Shown here: one piece after another, positions 45,347 to 54,420 of the stretch | How positions within the stretch are numbered: position 1 is the first letter of the stretch | How the letters are laid out: each line of letters opens with the position of its first letter | Source of the DNA: Clostridiales bacterium UBA4039 | GTDB taxonomy: Bacteria > Bacillota > Clostridia > Lachnospirales > Vallitaleaceae | DNA length: 64,000 nucleotides | Assembly (NCBI GenBank): GCA_002382805.1 | Contig: DGAD01000008.1 | Span: forward strand, 62,001-126,000 | Direction: 5' to 3' | The notes under the pieces: generated by a model | The model's database searches: none | Seen by the model: only the letters and a program-made list of their open reading frames with translations | What the model was told of the DNA's origin: nothing | Made by a program: the position numbers and the translations under genes

Positions 45347-48096
45347 TGTGCAATTCTCCAATTCTTGATATGAATATATTCTTCATAATGCTTGCGCATT
45401 TCGCCTATATCGCCAGGAGCCACTAATATTTCTTCAATCACTTCCATCTGGTTAAGTTCAATACCTAGCGGACTGTTTAGCGTATCCCGATTAAATGCAC
45501 TTGATAGTTTTGGTGTCTCCATAATAAGCTGGGTCAAATAGTTGCGAACGTCCATAGAATTATTAATAATATCGACCGACGCATTTTCTATATATATATT
45601 TTCCTGGGCAATGATTGTCCCATAATATGTCATATCACCAACAATCGTCACTTCACCTGAAGTAATGACGACACCCTGCATTTGCGTCGGACTCTCATCC
45701 GTTGTATTGATGACATAATAGTTTTTACCATTAATAGTTTGTAATCCATCGAGTAATCCTCTATATTGGGCTGGTGGATTGTCCCCTATCAGCAATATGT
45801 CTTGTTGATGCGATGTTCCTTGAAAAATAGCTACTTCCTTTACTTGACTATCTCCAGATAATCCTGTATTGACCGTATAATAATCCACCTCCTCAATAGA
45901 AGCATCTTTCCCAATCCACTCTGCTGTAGGCGTCTGATCAATATTGGAGTAATTGCCAATCACTCGCGCATTCTTCATGTTTTCAATTGTATCTTTAACA
46001 TTTGATGTGTCTCCATAAAATCCAATCGGATCCCCTTGTGCTTGTCTATGTCTTAAGTAATTCAAAATATATGTATAGTCTCGTAAAATCTCTGTTTCTG
46101 CATAATTGTTCATCAGATTTCCATTGGTGCTATGTACATCAATCGTCTGATTTCCAGAGGCTGAGTTGCCCATCACTGCTCCTTGGGTAAAAATATAAGC
46201 ATCATGGTCAATGTTAATATTTCCATCACCTTTTTCAATAAAAGGTTCAACAGATGCTTCCTGGCTGATTTGTGTAAAATATGTCGCTTTGTCCTCGACC
46301 GACATCACATCTGAAGCGCCATCAACTTTGTAATATAGCTGAAGACTAGATTCTGCTCCTTTTGCCGGCGTCGCCATCTGGATGCCCGCACCGCCTTCTG
46401 CTAATCCACTTGTATCTGAAATTGGAAATGCATAGGCTAAATAGTTACCTCGAATTCCCATGCTCTCTCCTGTTTCATATAAACTAGAAGGTCCATTATT
46501 AGGGTCTGGTGTAAACGTATCGTTAACAAAAGATGTTCCTGCAATAAAAATACCTTCTTTATCGCTTTCTTCTTCAATGGGATGTTTGGGTGGATGCCCA
46601 GTGATGTTTAATGATGAGGTTCCTGTTCCACGTTGAATATCTGCATTGATTACAATAGAGCTTAATTGATGATAATTATTCGACCTTCCAACAAATCCAT
46701 AATAATTTCCATCAATATTGATATGATTACCTTTTCCATTTAATATCAAATCATTTTTGGTGTAGACATTACCATTGATAACATCAATGCGATTATTCTC
46801 TCCGATAATATGATGACGTGAATCCGATTGAATGGCCAAACTGTCGCAATAAATATGACCATTTAGAACCGATAAGTGAGAATTTTGAGTTCCGGCCTCC
46901 ATTTGAACAAAGCTCTGTGTCACTACATCTCCAGATACGGAAATAGTATTATCCTGACCTGCAACAATAACCCCCTTATAATTATTGGTATTACGCGGTG
47001 AATTGCTATTTTGTGGATCCAAGTTAAAATCGCCTGTAGGATTTGTCCCCAGTGCATACATATTACCTATGATCACAGCATCCACATTCGCAAACCGTAA
47101 ATCCTTCTCCGTTACTAGCGCATATTGCCATAAGGGATTATCTACTGTGGCATATTTAGACTGATTCACAGTAATTGGCATCATATCCTTTGGCGCTTCT
47201 ATAACTAAATCGGTGGATATAGTTCGTTGTGTCCGATCATGAAATGTAAATGTGGATGTTAACTCTTTAACGACAAATTGGTTATCATACAATGCATGAC
47301 CATCGGTCTCAGAAAAGTCCAGGATTTCAGAAAAATCAATACTTTCTAATATAAGATTTCCAAGCGTAGCTTCTTGGTCCAGAAAGATATAGTTTGATGT
47401 TCCTCCAGAAGATTTGATATCTGCTTCAATTGCAGATACTGCACTGTTAAAATATTCCTTAAAGTGATAATTCATTCGCTCATTATGATATCTCGTCATT
47501 GCATCTTGATCAAACACAATTGTATGGTATGCGTGATCTGAGTAATCATCCGCTTTGGTCAGAACACGTGTCATATGATCCGGGGTTCCAGACATTACTT
47601 TTAAAAAGTACCCCTCATACAAACCACTTGAATAATCATTATACAAATTATATGTTGCGTGAATATTACTTAAAAACTGCTTAAGGTATAATTTTCGATT
47701 CATATAACCACTGGGTGTTGTGCTCGTAGAATAAGCTCCATTATATAGCACATTCTGTTCAATTAAATAGACCATGTCTAGCATAAGTTGAGATTCATAA
47801 CTTCGAATGTCTGACAGTATATTTTCCATAACCGTCTTCTTCTGCAAAACATCTAACGCAGTTTCATCAGATGCATATTTTAAAGCCTCATCTACATAAT
47901 ATCCAAGAATTGAATACACTTGATCTACACCAGATTCGGAGTAATACTGGGTACGTTTCATCATCGTATCTGTAAACTTCATATTGTAGTTCATTAGACT
48001 CAAGGATAATATTGTTGTTCCAAGAACAGTTAAGACTGCAATGGTAATTACAGTCATAAGAAGCGTCGAACCTTTTTCACTTTGTAAATGTCGCAT
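45343..48096 (-). CDS. Very large PilX-like pilus protein with beta-helix-like repeats
   Basis: About 917 residues. The N-terminus (MRHLQSEKG, then STLLMTVITIAVLTVLG) looks like a PilX-type type III leader and helix: a Gly cleavage site but Met in place of the E5 residue. The rest is rich in short Gly/Asn/Asp repeats (VNGNVYTKNDLILNG, HINIDGNYYG, ISVSGDVVTQS), which suggest a parallel beta-helix, as in surface or bactofilin-like proteins. It is far larger than PilX (~200). The start at 48096 has AGGTGA at good spacing. Function, perhaps a tip or adhesive subunit, is inferred from the locus. Confidence 0.75.
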   Translation of the reverse strand: MRHLQSEKGSTLLMTVITIAVLTVLGTTILSLSLMNYNMKFTDTMMKRTQYYSESGVDQVYSILGYYVDEALKYASDETALDVLQKKTVMENILSDIRSYESQLMLDMVYLIEQNVLYNGAYSTSTTPSGYMNRKLYLKQFLSNIHATYNLYNDYSSGLYEGYFLKVMSGTPDHMTRVLTKADDYSDHAYHTIVFDQDAMTRYHNERMNYHFKEYFNSAVSAIEADIKSSGGTSNYIFLDQEATLGNLILESIDFSEILDFSETDGHALYDNQFVVKELTSTFTFHDRTQRTISTDLVIEAPKDMMPITVNQSKYATVDNPLWQYALVTEKDLRFANVDAVIIGNMYALGTNPTGDFNLDPQNSNSPRNTNNYKGVIVAGQDNTISVSGDVVTQSFVQMEAGTQNSHLSVLNGHIYCDSLAIQSDSRHHIIGENNRIDVINGNVYTKNDLILNGKGNHINIDGNYYGFVGRSNNYHQLSSIVINADIQRGTGTSSLNITGHPPKHPIEEESDKEGIFIAGTSFVNDTFTPDPNNGPSSLYETGESMGIRGNYLAYAFPISDTSGLAEGGAGIQMATPAKGAESSLQLYYKVDGASDVMSVEDKATYFTQISQEASVEPFIEKGDGNINIDHDAYIFTQGAVMGNSASGNQTIDVHSTNGNLMNNYAETEILRDYTYILNYLRHRQAQGDPIGFYGDTSNVKDTIENMKNARVIGNYSNIDQTPTAEWIGKDASIEEVDYYTVNTGLSGDSQVKEVAIFQGTSHQQDILLIGDNPPAQYRGLLDGLQTINGKNYYVINTTDESPTQMQGVVITSGEVTIVGDMTYYGTIIAQENIYIENASVDIINNSMDVRNYLTQLIMETPKLSSAFNRDTLNSPLGIELNQMEVIEEILVAPGDIGEMRKHYEEYIHIKNWRIAQ

Positions 48097-48108
48097 CAAA
48101 ATCATCAC

Positions 48109-49038
48109 CTACTCTTTTGCCAGTCGTGTTGTCACAACTTTAGACAGCAGCTTTCCATTTTTGTTCACTTCAATTTCAAATTCATATAGTCGATAGTCAA
48201 AAATCAAGGGTTCTGTTATATTGCGATGAATGGTATTTGTTCCTGTGTTTAGGTCAATGATCGGTTTGATTTGATCTTGCGGCGTCTCATACACATAAAT
48301 ATCTGCCACGTCTCCTGAGCTATTTGTAATCTCTATATTGGTTGTTATATGGTCTTCTTGCGTCATAGTATCTAATGTAACAATATTAATGATACCTTCA
48401 TAATCTATGGCTTTTATTTCTTCACTATAATGGGTTCCGTTTATTTCAACATCTATTTTTAACTCATCCGAGTTAATTTTCTTTATATTGATTGCAACTT
48501 CCCTATTTTCCGCCGCCCCTATAATTTCATGCTCTATTAAGTGACGTTCACGATCATATAAATACACTCTAGCCGATGAAGTTTTTGCATCGTCTAGTCG
48601 GATTTCCACATCAAATGTATGGGTCCTATTTGCAATTTCAGACACAGGCATTCGATATTTACTATCATCAAATTCATTGTTATAGCCAATATCCACATTA
48701 TCCTTTCTTAGCATAAAAAAGACTTCATATCCTTGTGGAATCATAGGCAAATCAAAACGCGAAAGAACATCATCACTTAATTTTCCAGTTGCATCGACTG
48801 CACTATCTAAATCCAACACTTGTTCCATATGCATGGTTTTAATGCTTTCAATAAACTGTTGTGTCAATTGGGTTGCTTTTAGTTGTTCGCGTGTTTGAAT
48901 TGATGAAGCCAATGCACTTTGAAAAATCAGTGCAATAGGAACAGTAACGATACCTATAATGGCAACGGTGACGATGACTTCAACTAGTGTAAACCCTTGA
49001 TTTAAGCTTTTATATTTTTCTAGACGCTTTCTTCCCAT
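48109..49038 (-). CDS. Minor prepilin (PilV-like)
   Basis: The leader MGRKRLEKYKSLNQG is followed by FTLVEVIVTVAIIGI (mature F1, E5; 309 residues). The head has two parts; the second (from about residue 170) looks like repeated beta strands. The start at 49038 has GGGTGATC; a longer frame to 49155 overlaps the upstream gene. It is transcribed ahead of the large PilX-like gene. Confidence 0.86.
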   Translation of the reverse strand: MGRKRLEKYKSLNQGFTLVEVIVTVAIIGIVTVPIALIFQSALASSIQTREQLKATQLTQQFIESIKTMHMEQVLDLDSAVDATGKLSDDVLSRFDLPMIPQGYEVFFMLRKDNVDIGYNNEFDDSKYRMPVSEIANRTHTFDVEIRLDDAKTSSARVYLYDRERHLIEHEIIGAAENREVAINIKKINSDELKIDVEINGTHYSEEIKAIDYEGIINIVTLDTMTQEDHITTNIEITNSSGDVADIYVYETPQDQIKPIIDLNTGTNTIHRNITEPLIFDYRLYEFEIEVNKNGKLLSKVVTTRLAKE

Positions 49039-49072
49039 CCGATCACCCGCTTTTCTTGCCTTAAAAATCTTG

Positions 49073-50191
49073 TTATTGAATAATGGATACATTTCCCTCT
49101 TGATTGATAACATTAAACCGTGGACGGGTCTCATCTTCATATTCAACCCGAACAATCATAGGTAAATCTGTATCATTTATTAACGTTGCATTGACGCCAC
49201 TTGTATCTTGCGCATCATAGCGTCCGCTTGATATGACTTTGACATCAATTACTTGACCTGGAACAAACTCTTTTCCAATAGAATAATCTTCTGGATATGT
49301 TCTGGAACGTGTGCGATATCGATAGTAATACGCATCATTATTTTGACTAATATGTATTTCAATTGGCTCATTATCTGGATTATCTGCCGTTATTTTTGTT
49401 AAATTCTCTTGCCCTGCTCGATACATATTGACCGTATCCATCGCTGAATTAATCGACGTAATTCCTATGACTAGATCATCTACTTCATGAATTTCTCCGG
49501 CTCGAACACCAGAACTATAGTGAATTCCTAACGAGGAAATCGGTCGAAAAACCGAATCATTTTTGGGTGTAAATGTGCCAAAATGCTCCGTAGGTTCATA
49601 CTCCCTATTAGGCGATTCTAATGCGTAAAAAAAGATATCAAAGGTTGACACCACCTGGCTATTGACCAAATCACTGTTGGCATTCATGTTTCCGACAGAA
49701 AGTTTTGAAGGGTATGTTTGAATAAATGATAACATTTGTTTGTAATCATTATAGGTTGTCTCAAAACTGACGCTCACCGGAATTTGAATCACTTGTTCAT
49801 AATTTGTATTCTCATCTGTCTTTGATTCTTCGTCTATATTTTGTACGACGACCATTTCTTTTCCAATAGAATACGTCTGGATGGTCAGTGAGTCGATTGT
49901 ATCTTCAAGTGTTTTCATTATATAAATTATGTCTTCTTGGACTAATCCAGCCGGAAAACCATCGTTCACTCTTTGAACATAGTTTTGTGCTTCTAACGTT
50001 TCGGATAAATATACCTCTTTGTTGGCATATTCTAAAGCTAAAAAAGTCTGTTCTTCACGTAATGCTTCAATTTCCTTGCCCATTAAACGACTTTTTTCTT
50101 GAAGAGGCGAATAAATCATGAACCAATATATAGCAACAACAATGATTCCGCCTAAGAACATGAGTAAGTATTTTTCTTTATTGGTCATCAT
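49073..50191 (-). CDS. pilO: PilO-like pilus alignment protein with C-terminal extension
   Basis: One membrane helix (residues about 8-26), a coiled-coil stretch (30-75) and a ferredoxin-like domain (about 80-190) match PilO, which pairs with PilN. Beyond residue 190 about 180 further residues form an extra beta-rich domain absent from the ~200-residue Proteobacterial PilO. It overlaps the end of pilMN by 14 bp. Family assignment is by topology and position. Confidence 0.8.
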   Translation of the reverse strand: MMTNKEKYLLMFLGGIIVVAIYWFMIYSPLQEKSRLMGKEIEALREEQTFLALEYANKEVYLSETLEAQNYVQRVNDGFPAGLVQEDIIYIMKTLEDTIDSLTIQTYSIGKEMVVVQNIDEESKTDENTNYEQVIQIPVSVSFETTYNDYKQMLSFIQTYPSKLSVGNMNANSDLVNSQVVSTFDIFFYALESPNREYEPTEHFGTFTPKNDSVFRPISSLGIHYSSGVRAGEIHEVDDLVIGITSINSAMDTVNMYRAGQENLTKITADNPDNEPIEIHISQNNDAYYYRYRTRSRTYPEDYSIGKEFVPGQVIDVKVISSGRYDAQDTSGVNATLINDTDLPMIVRVEYEDETRPRFNVINQEGNVSIIQ

Positions 50192-51791
50192 CGGTCACCT
50201 CCTGTTTAGAATAGGTACATTGAATCAGTGCTGAAACGATTGTGCTTTCACTATCAGCTTCCCCTATGCGATTGACTGCAGGTATATAGACTTCTTCAAA
50301 CATTGGTAGGGATTCCCCGTTAGGGCTAGTGACCGTCTGCTTTTTCAAATACGTCAACATCTGTGCCAATGTTTCTTCATCACGAAAAGAAGCATTTATC
50401 GTTAATGCCTCAGATGTTACATTAATAGCCGACAAGAACCCTTGTTCCGGCATTGTCCGTTCTAACTCTTGAATGAATGTTAACAAGCCATCTGATTGTG
50501 TCGTTGTCATATTTTCAATCTTTATTCTAAAATCACGTTCTTCAAGTGCTACTTTGTGTTTCTCAATAATGGCATGAATGTCGCTCATCCCATGAATATC
50601 TTGTTCAATCTGACGTTTTGTTCGTTCCAAAGAAGTATACTGTGCATAGCCTTGATAAAAATGCGCTCCTAATGCAACCATTAGCAAAATACTTATAAGG
50701 ATAGGAATTCTTTTTTTAGCTTGAAGTTCATCTTTGTTTTTTATTGAAAGCGGCAATAAATTCATTGTCGATAGAGTGGCACCTAAAGCGATTGGATAAT
50801 AATGAAGCTCATCTACAGACACTCCTGCACTGTTGATTATAAAATTATCAAATCCATTGACTTTTTTAACGGTTAATCCAAAAAACTTTGATATATACTC
50901 TTGCGCACCAGCAATTTCAGAGCCTCCGTCCATAATATATATCTGTTCAATCGGGTTTGGATTACGCGAACTATAATAATCAATCAAACGCGCCACTCCA
51001 TTTAAGATTTGTTCCATTCCACTTGTAACATCGCTATGTAGATAAGGATTATCCTTATGGTTAGGATTGAGTAATTGACGTTCTTTTGCCAACGCAACGG
51101 CTGCATTATAGTCTACATCAAAATGTTGACATATACTGTTATGAATTGCTTGAGTACCAAAAAGAATATTACGACTAAACTTTACAACACCATTTGACAC
51201 AATCGTAACCATGGTGCTTTCCGGACCGATGTTCAAAAATAGATTTGTGCCTTCATATTTTTCATACTGTACAAAATTCACCATGCTGTTTCCCGAAAAA
51301 TCAACGCCTACTATTTCCAGGTGACAATCACGTGCTAATTCGATGTACGTTTGAATCAGTTTTTTTAAGGCGGCAACAATGTTTACCTTTATTTTTTTTC
51401 CTTCTTCAGTCTCAATAATTTCTGTTATTGTAAAATCCAAACAATATTCTGCCAAATTAACCGGAAAATACTCATCTGCATTTAACTCAATAATATTTTT
51501 TAGTTTTTTGTATGGTACATGCGGCAATTCAACCTCTCGTGTAATAATCTTACTACTCGAAACACTAAAAACTACATGCTTTTCTTTAATCTGATTTTTA
51601 TCTAAGACGTTTCGTATCAATTGTGCCATCTCTGTTAGATTCGATAATCCACCATCTTGAACGGCTCGTTCTGGTGTTGGGATTTTTTCGCCAAACACAA
51701 AGTGACTTTTTTTTCCTTTTCTTTGAATATATGCAACTTTGATCCATTCATTACCAATATCAATCGACACAAGTTTTTTTGGAAGTGCCAT
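50178..51791 (-). CDS. pilM: PilM-PilN fusion protein
   Basis: Residues 1-340 form the actin-like PilM ATPase (VSIDIGNEWIKVAYIQ; NIGPESTMVTIVSNG; MDGGSEIAG). Then MNLLPLSIKNK (343-353), the PilN cytoplasmic tail that docks on PilM, runs into a membrane helix (about 362-378) and a PilN-like coiled coil and ferredoxin fold to residue 537. Elsewhere PilM and PilN are usually separate proteins. Together with PilO it forms the inner membrane platform. It begins about 35 bp after pilD. Confidence 0.9.
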   Translation of the reverse strand: MALPKKLVSIDIGNEWIKVAYIQRKGKKSHFVFGEKIPTPERAVQDGGLSNLTEMAQLIRNVLDKNQIKEKHVVFSVSSSKIITREVELPHVPYKKLKNIIELNADEYFPVNLAEYCLDFTITEIIETEEGKKIKVNIVAALKKLIQTYIELARDCHLEIVGVDFSGNSMVNFVQYEKYEGTNLFLNIGPESTMVTIVSNGVVKFSRNILFGTQAIHNSICQHFDVDYNAAVALAKERQLLNPNHKDNPYLHSDVTSGMEQILNGVARLIDYYSSRNPNPIEQIYIMDGGSEIAGAQEYISKFFGLTVKKVNGFDNFIINSAGVSVDELHYYPIALGATLSTMNLLPLSIKNKDELQAKKRIPILISILLMVALGAHFYQGYAQYTSLERTKRQIEQDIHGMSDIHAIIEKHKVALEERDFRIKIENMTTTQSDGLLTFIQELERTMPEQGFLSAINVTSEALTINASFRDEETLAQMLTYLKKQTVTSPNGESLPMFEEVYIPAVNRIGEADSESTIVSALIQCTYSKQEVTDDDQ

Positions 51792-51826
51792 CGTATTCCC
51801 CCTATACTTTACTTCTATCTATATCT

Positions 51827-52573
51827 TTATGTACGTTGAATAATTAAAAAATACCATTGAATAATTTTATCGCCATACAACGCAGCTAAAACAATTCCTC
51901 CGCTTAAAAACGGACCAAAAGGTATGCGCTGTTTTCGATTCATCACTTTAAGCCCAATCAGTGTCAATCCAATAACCGATCCAAAAACAGACCCAAGAAA
52001 TAAAGCCAGGATAATTTTTTGCCAACCTAAAATCCACCCTGCTACTGCCATAAGCTTTATATCTCCCATGCCCATCTGTCCTTTGGTCACTATATGAACA
52101 ATAAGTAATGGTATGCTAACTGCAAAGAATCCAAAGATACTGTGTAAAAAATCTTTCCCAAAAAAATATTCATAAATTAACCCAACGATTAATAAAAATA
52201 ATAATATGCCATTAGGAATGATCATCCATTGAATATCAATCACGGAAATGACCAGACACGTTGAAAACAAAATAGCGGCTATCACACCTAGTGGTGTAAA
52301 ACCCAGCACACTATATACCCATACAAATCCGATTCCATTAATCAATTCAATCACCGGATACTGAATAGACACTGTTGCCTTACAACTTCGGCATCGCCCC
52401 CGAAGAATAAGGTAACTAATGACTGGAATAAGATCATACCACTGTATTTGTTGTCCACACGCCATACAATGGGATGGCGTGTAAACAATCTCTTGATGCC
52501 TAGGAATTCTAAAGATACATACATTTAAAAATGACCCGACCAAAAGACCAAATATACATATAGCTATTACCAT
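51827..52573 (-). CDS. pilD: Prepilin peptidase
   Basis: PilD/ComC cleaves and methylates prepilins. The zinc-binding CMAC...CRSC motif (residues about 36-66) and the two catalytic aspartates, in SVIDIQWM and the GMGDIKLMA (GxGD) motif, are present in an 8-helix membrane protein of 248 residues. The start overlaps the pilin stop as TAATG. It processes the five pilin-like proteins in this locus. Confidence 0.94.
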   Translation of the reverse strand: MVIAICIFGLLVGSFLNVCIFRIPRHQEIVYTPSHCMACGQQIQWYDLIPVISYLILRGRCRSCKATVSIQYPVIELINGIGFVWVYSVLGFTPLGVIAAILFSTCLVISVIDIQWMIIPNGILLFLLIVGLIYEYFFGKDFLHSIFGFFAVSIPLLIVHIVTKGQMGMGDIKLMAVAGWILGWQKIILALFLGSVFGSVIGLTLIGLKVMNRKQRIPFGPFLSGGIVLAALYGDKIIQWYFLIIQRT

Positions 52574-53022
52574 TATTCTTGGTCATATTCGCCACTTGGA
52601 TTAGGCGCAACTACGTCTCCATCATTAGTTTGAACGCTCATTGTATTATCACTGATAATAAGTACAAATGAATTTCCTTGAAGCCTAGGTTCTGGTACTG
52701 TATTATTCAATGCAACTTCCAGTGCATCTCCAAAGTCTCCTGCATTTGCCTCTGCTCCTGCTTCACCATCAATGTCATCATCAATTATATAGGTTCCATC
52801 AATTTGCGTTAATCCGGCTTCCCTTGCTTGCACCTGTGCAGCAGCATTTAATATAACTTTTGCATTGGCTACATCTGCTGCACGACGTGAGTTTTCAACA
52901 GCCCCTAAAATGTTGGGTACTGCAATAACAGCAATGATTGCTAAGATTGCGATAACGATAATTAACTCAATTAATGTAAATCCTTCTTGTTTGTTTTTCA
53001 TTCTCTCTACCATTTTTTTCAT
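52573..53022 (-). CDS. pilA: Major type IV pilin (PilA/ComGC-like)
   Basis: The leader ends at G14 and the mature N-terminus FTLIELIIVIAILAIIAVIAVP (E5 at residue 19) is classic. The head is small (149 residues total), acidic and short of aromatic residues (DDDIDGEAGAEANAGD). The position between pilC and pilD and the strong promoter suggest the major subunit. An internal Met at residue 8 is an alternative start. Confidence 0.9.
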   Translation of the reverse strand: MKKMVERMKNKQEGFTLIELIIVIAILAIIAVIAVPNILGAVENSRRAADVANAKVILNAAAQVQAREAGLTQIDGTYIIDDDIDGEAGAEANAGDFGDALEVALNNTVPEPRLQGNSFVLIISDNTMSVQTNDGDVVAPNPSGEYDQE

Positions 53023-53073
53023 TCCTCATACACTCCTATTATTAGATATTTTGTGGGGGTTATCAATTTAACT

Positions 53074-54282
53074 TTATAGATTACCTACACCTTGGTACAT
53101 GCCAAACATTGGTTGTACAATGGAGATTACTACAAAGCCTACGACCACTGCCAAAACGACGATGATTATTGGTTCTAGCAAAGAGGTCATCTGAGCAACT
53201 GCAGACTCTACTTCCCCATCATAGAAGTCTGCAACTTTATTTAAAATAGGTTCAAGTTGTCCTGTATCTTCCCCGATTTTTACCATATGTGTAATCATCG
53301 GCGGAAAAGCCCCTAATTCTCGTATCGGCTTTGATAAGGACGAACCTTCGCTCACTTGGTTTCTTGCATCTTCAAGCCCCTTTTCAACCACGTAATTATC
53401 AACAACTTTTGCCACGATGGCAAGTGCGTCAAGTAAGGGCAATCCCGAAGCAAGTAATGTACTTAGCGTCCTTGAAAAACGAGACGCCACAATTTTTGTC
53501 TGAACGGGTCCGATAATCGGCATCTTTAATTTTATTCGGGCTAATGTTATCGCTCCCACTTCTGACTTAACATAAATTCGCATCAAAATAATACCAACTA
53601 TGATCGCAGGAACTAAGATATACCATCGATATTTGATAAAATTGCTTGTGGCAATCAATGCTCTTGTCGTTGCCGGTAACTCCATTCCCATCCCATCAAA
53701 CATACTAACAAAGGTAGGAACGACAACAAGCACTAGAAGAATGACAACCGCTAATGCCACTACAGAAACAACTGCAGGATATGTTGTTGCTTTTCGAACG
53801 GATTGTTGTAATTTGTATTCTTTCTCAAAATGCTCTGCCATACGATGTAAGGCAACTTCAAGACTTCCAGACACTTCTCCCGCTTCAATCATATTGATAA
53901 GGATTTCAGGGAAATATTTGCTGTTTGCACGCATTGTTGCAGATAATGCCTCCCCTTGTTCAACACGCTCATACATGTTCGCGACAACTTTGGCAAGATA
54001 CTTATTTTCTGTTTGTTCTTTGAGCAGATATAAGGCTTCCAAAACACTGACTCCAGCATTTAATATTGCCTCAAATTGCTGGCAAAAAATCGTCAGATCC
54101 TTAACCTTTACCGGATTGCCTAAGACGACTTCACCATGTAGGGCTCCTTGTTCAGAAATAGTCTCCGGAAATAGATTGTTCTCTTTGAGCTTTATAATCG
54201 CTGATTGACGATTAGAAGCTTCAATAACCCCTTTTTGTTTTTTTCCATGAATTGTTGATGCAACATAACTAAATTTTGCCAT
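53074..54282 (-). CDS. pilC: Type IV pilus inner membrane platform PilC
   Basis: A GspF/PilC protein of 402 residues with two cytoplasmic GspF domains (QQFEAILNAGVSVLEALYLL near the first; ASGLPLLDALAIVA near the second) and three membrane helices. It couples the ATPases to pilin assembly. GAAGGGGTAGTATT precedes the ATG. It begins a new transcription unit after the promoter at 54324. Confidence 0.94.
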   Translation of the reverse strand: MAKFSYVASTIHGKKQKGVIEASNRQSAIIKLKENNLFPETISEQGALHGEVVLGNPVKVKDLTIFCQQFEAILNAGVSVLEALYLLKEQTENKYLAKVVANMYERVEQGEALSATMRANSKYFPEILINMIEAGEVSGSLEVALHRMAEHFEKEYKLQQSVRKATTYPAVVSVVALAVVILLVLVVVPTFVSMFDGMGMELPATTRALIATSNFIKYRWYILVPAIIVGIILMRIYVKSEVGAITLARIKLKMPIIGPVQTKIVASRFSRTLSTLLASGLPLLDALAIVAKVVDNYVVEKGLEDARNQVSEGSSLSKPIRELGAFPPMITHMVKIGEDTGQLEPILNKVADFYDGEVESAVAQMTSLLEPIIIVVLAVVVGFVVISIVQPMFGMYQGVGNL

Positions 54283-54323
54283 AATACTACCCCTTCACTT
54301 TGGCCTTTTTACACAGCAAGATT

Positions 54324-54352
54324 ATTATATCACTCTCAATTGGATAAATCAA
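54324..54352 (-). promoter_or_regulatory. pilC-pilA promoter
   Basis: TTGATT (54352-54347), 17-bp spacer, perfect TATAAT (54329-54324), 41 bp upstream of pilC on the minus strand. Four phased direct repeats lie just upstream. Confidence 0.8.
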
Positions 54353-54355
54353 TTA

Positions 54356-54406
54356 TTTATTCATTATTTGTTCATATTTTATTCATAATATATCTAATTT
54401 GTTCAT
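54356..54406 (-). repeat. Four phased TTTRTTCAT direct repeats upstream of the pilC promoter
   Basis: Plus-strand TTTATTCAT (54356-54364), TTTGTTCAT (54367-54375), TTTATTCAT (54378-54386), TTTGTTCAT (54398-54406). Intervals are 11, 11 and 20 bp, so all sit on one face of the helix, immediately upstream of the -35 box (54347-54352). Confidence 0.6.
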
Positions 54407-54420
54407 ATTCCTTCTGTTTT

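Noticed and set aside
53600..54208. A 202-codon open frame on the plus strand opposite pilC
   Set aside because: It mirrors the conserved pilC coding sequence, has no ribosome site or recognisable family, and is explained by chance on the opposite strand.
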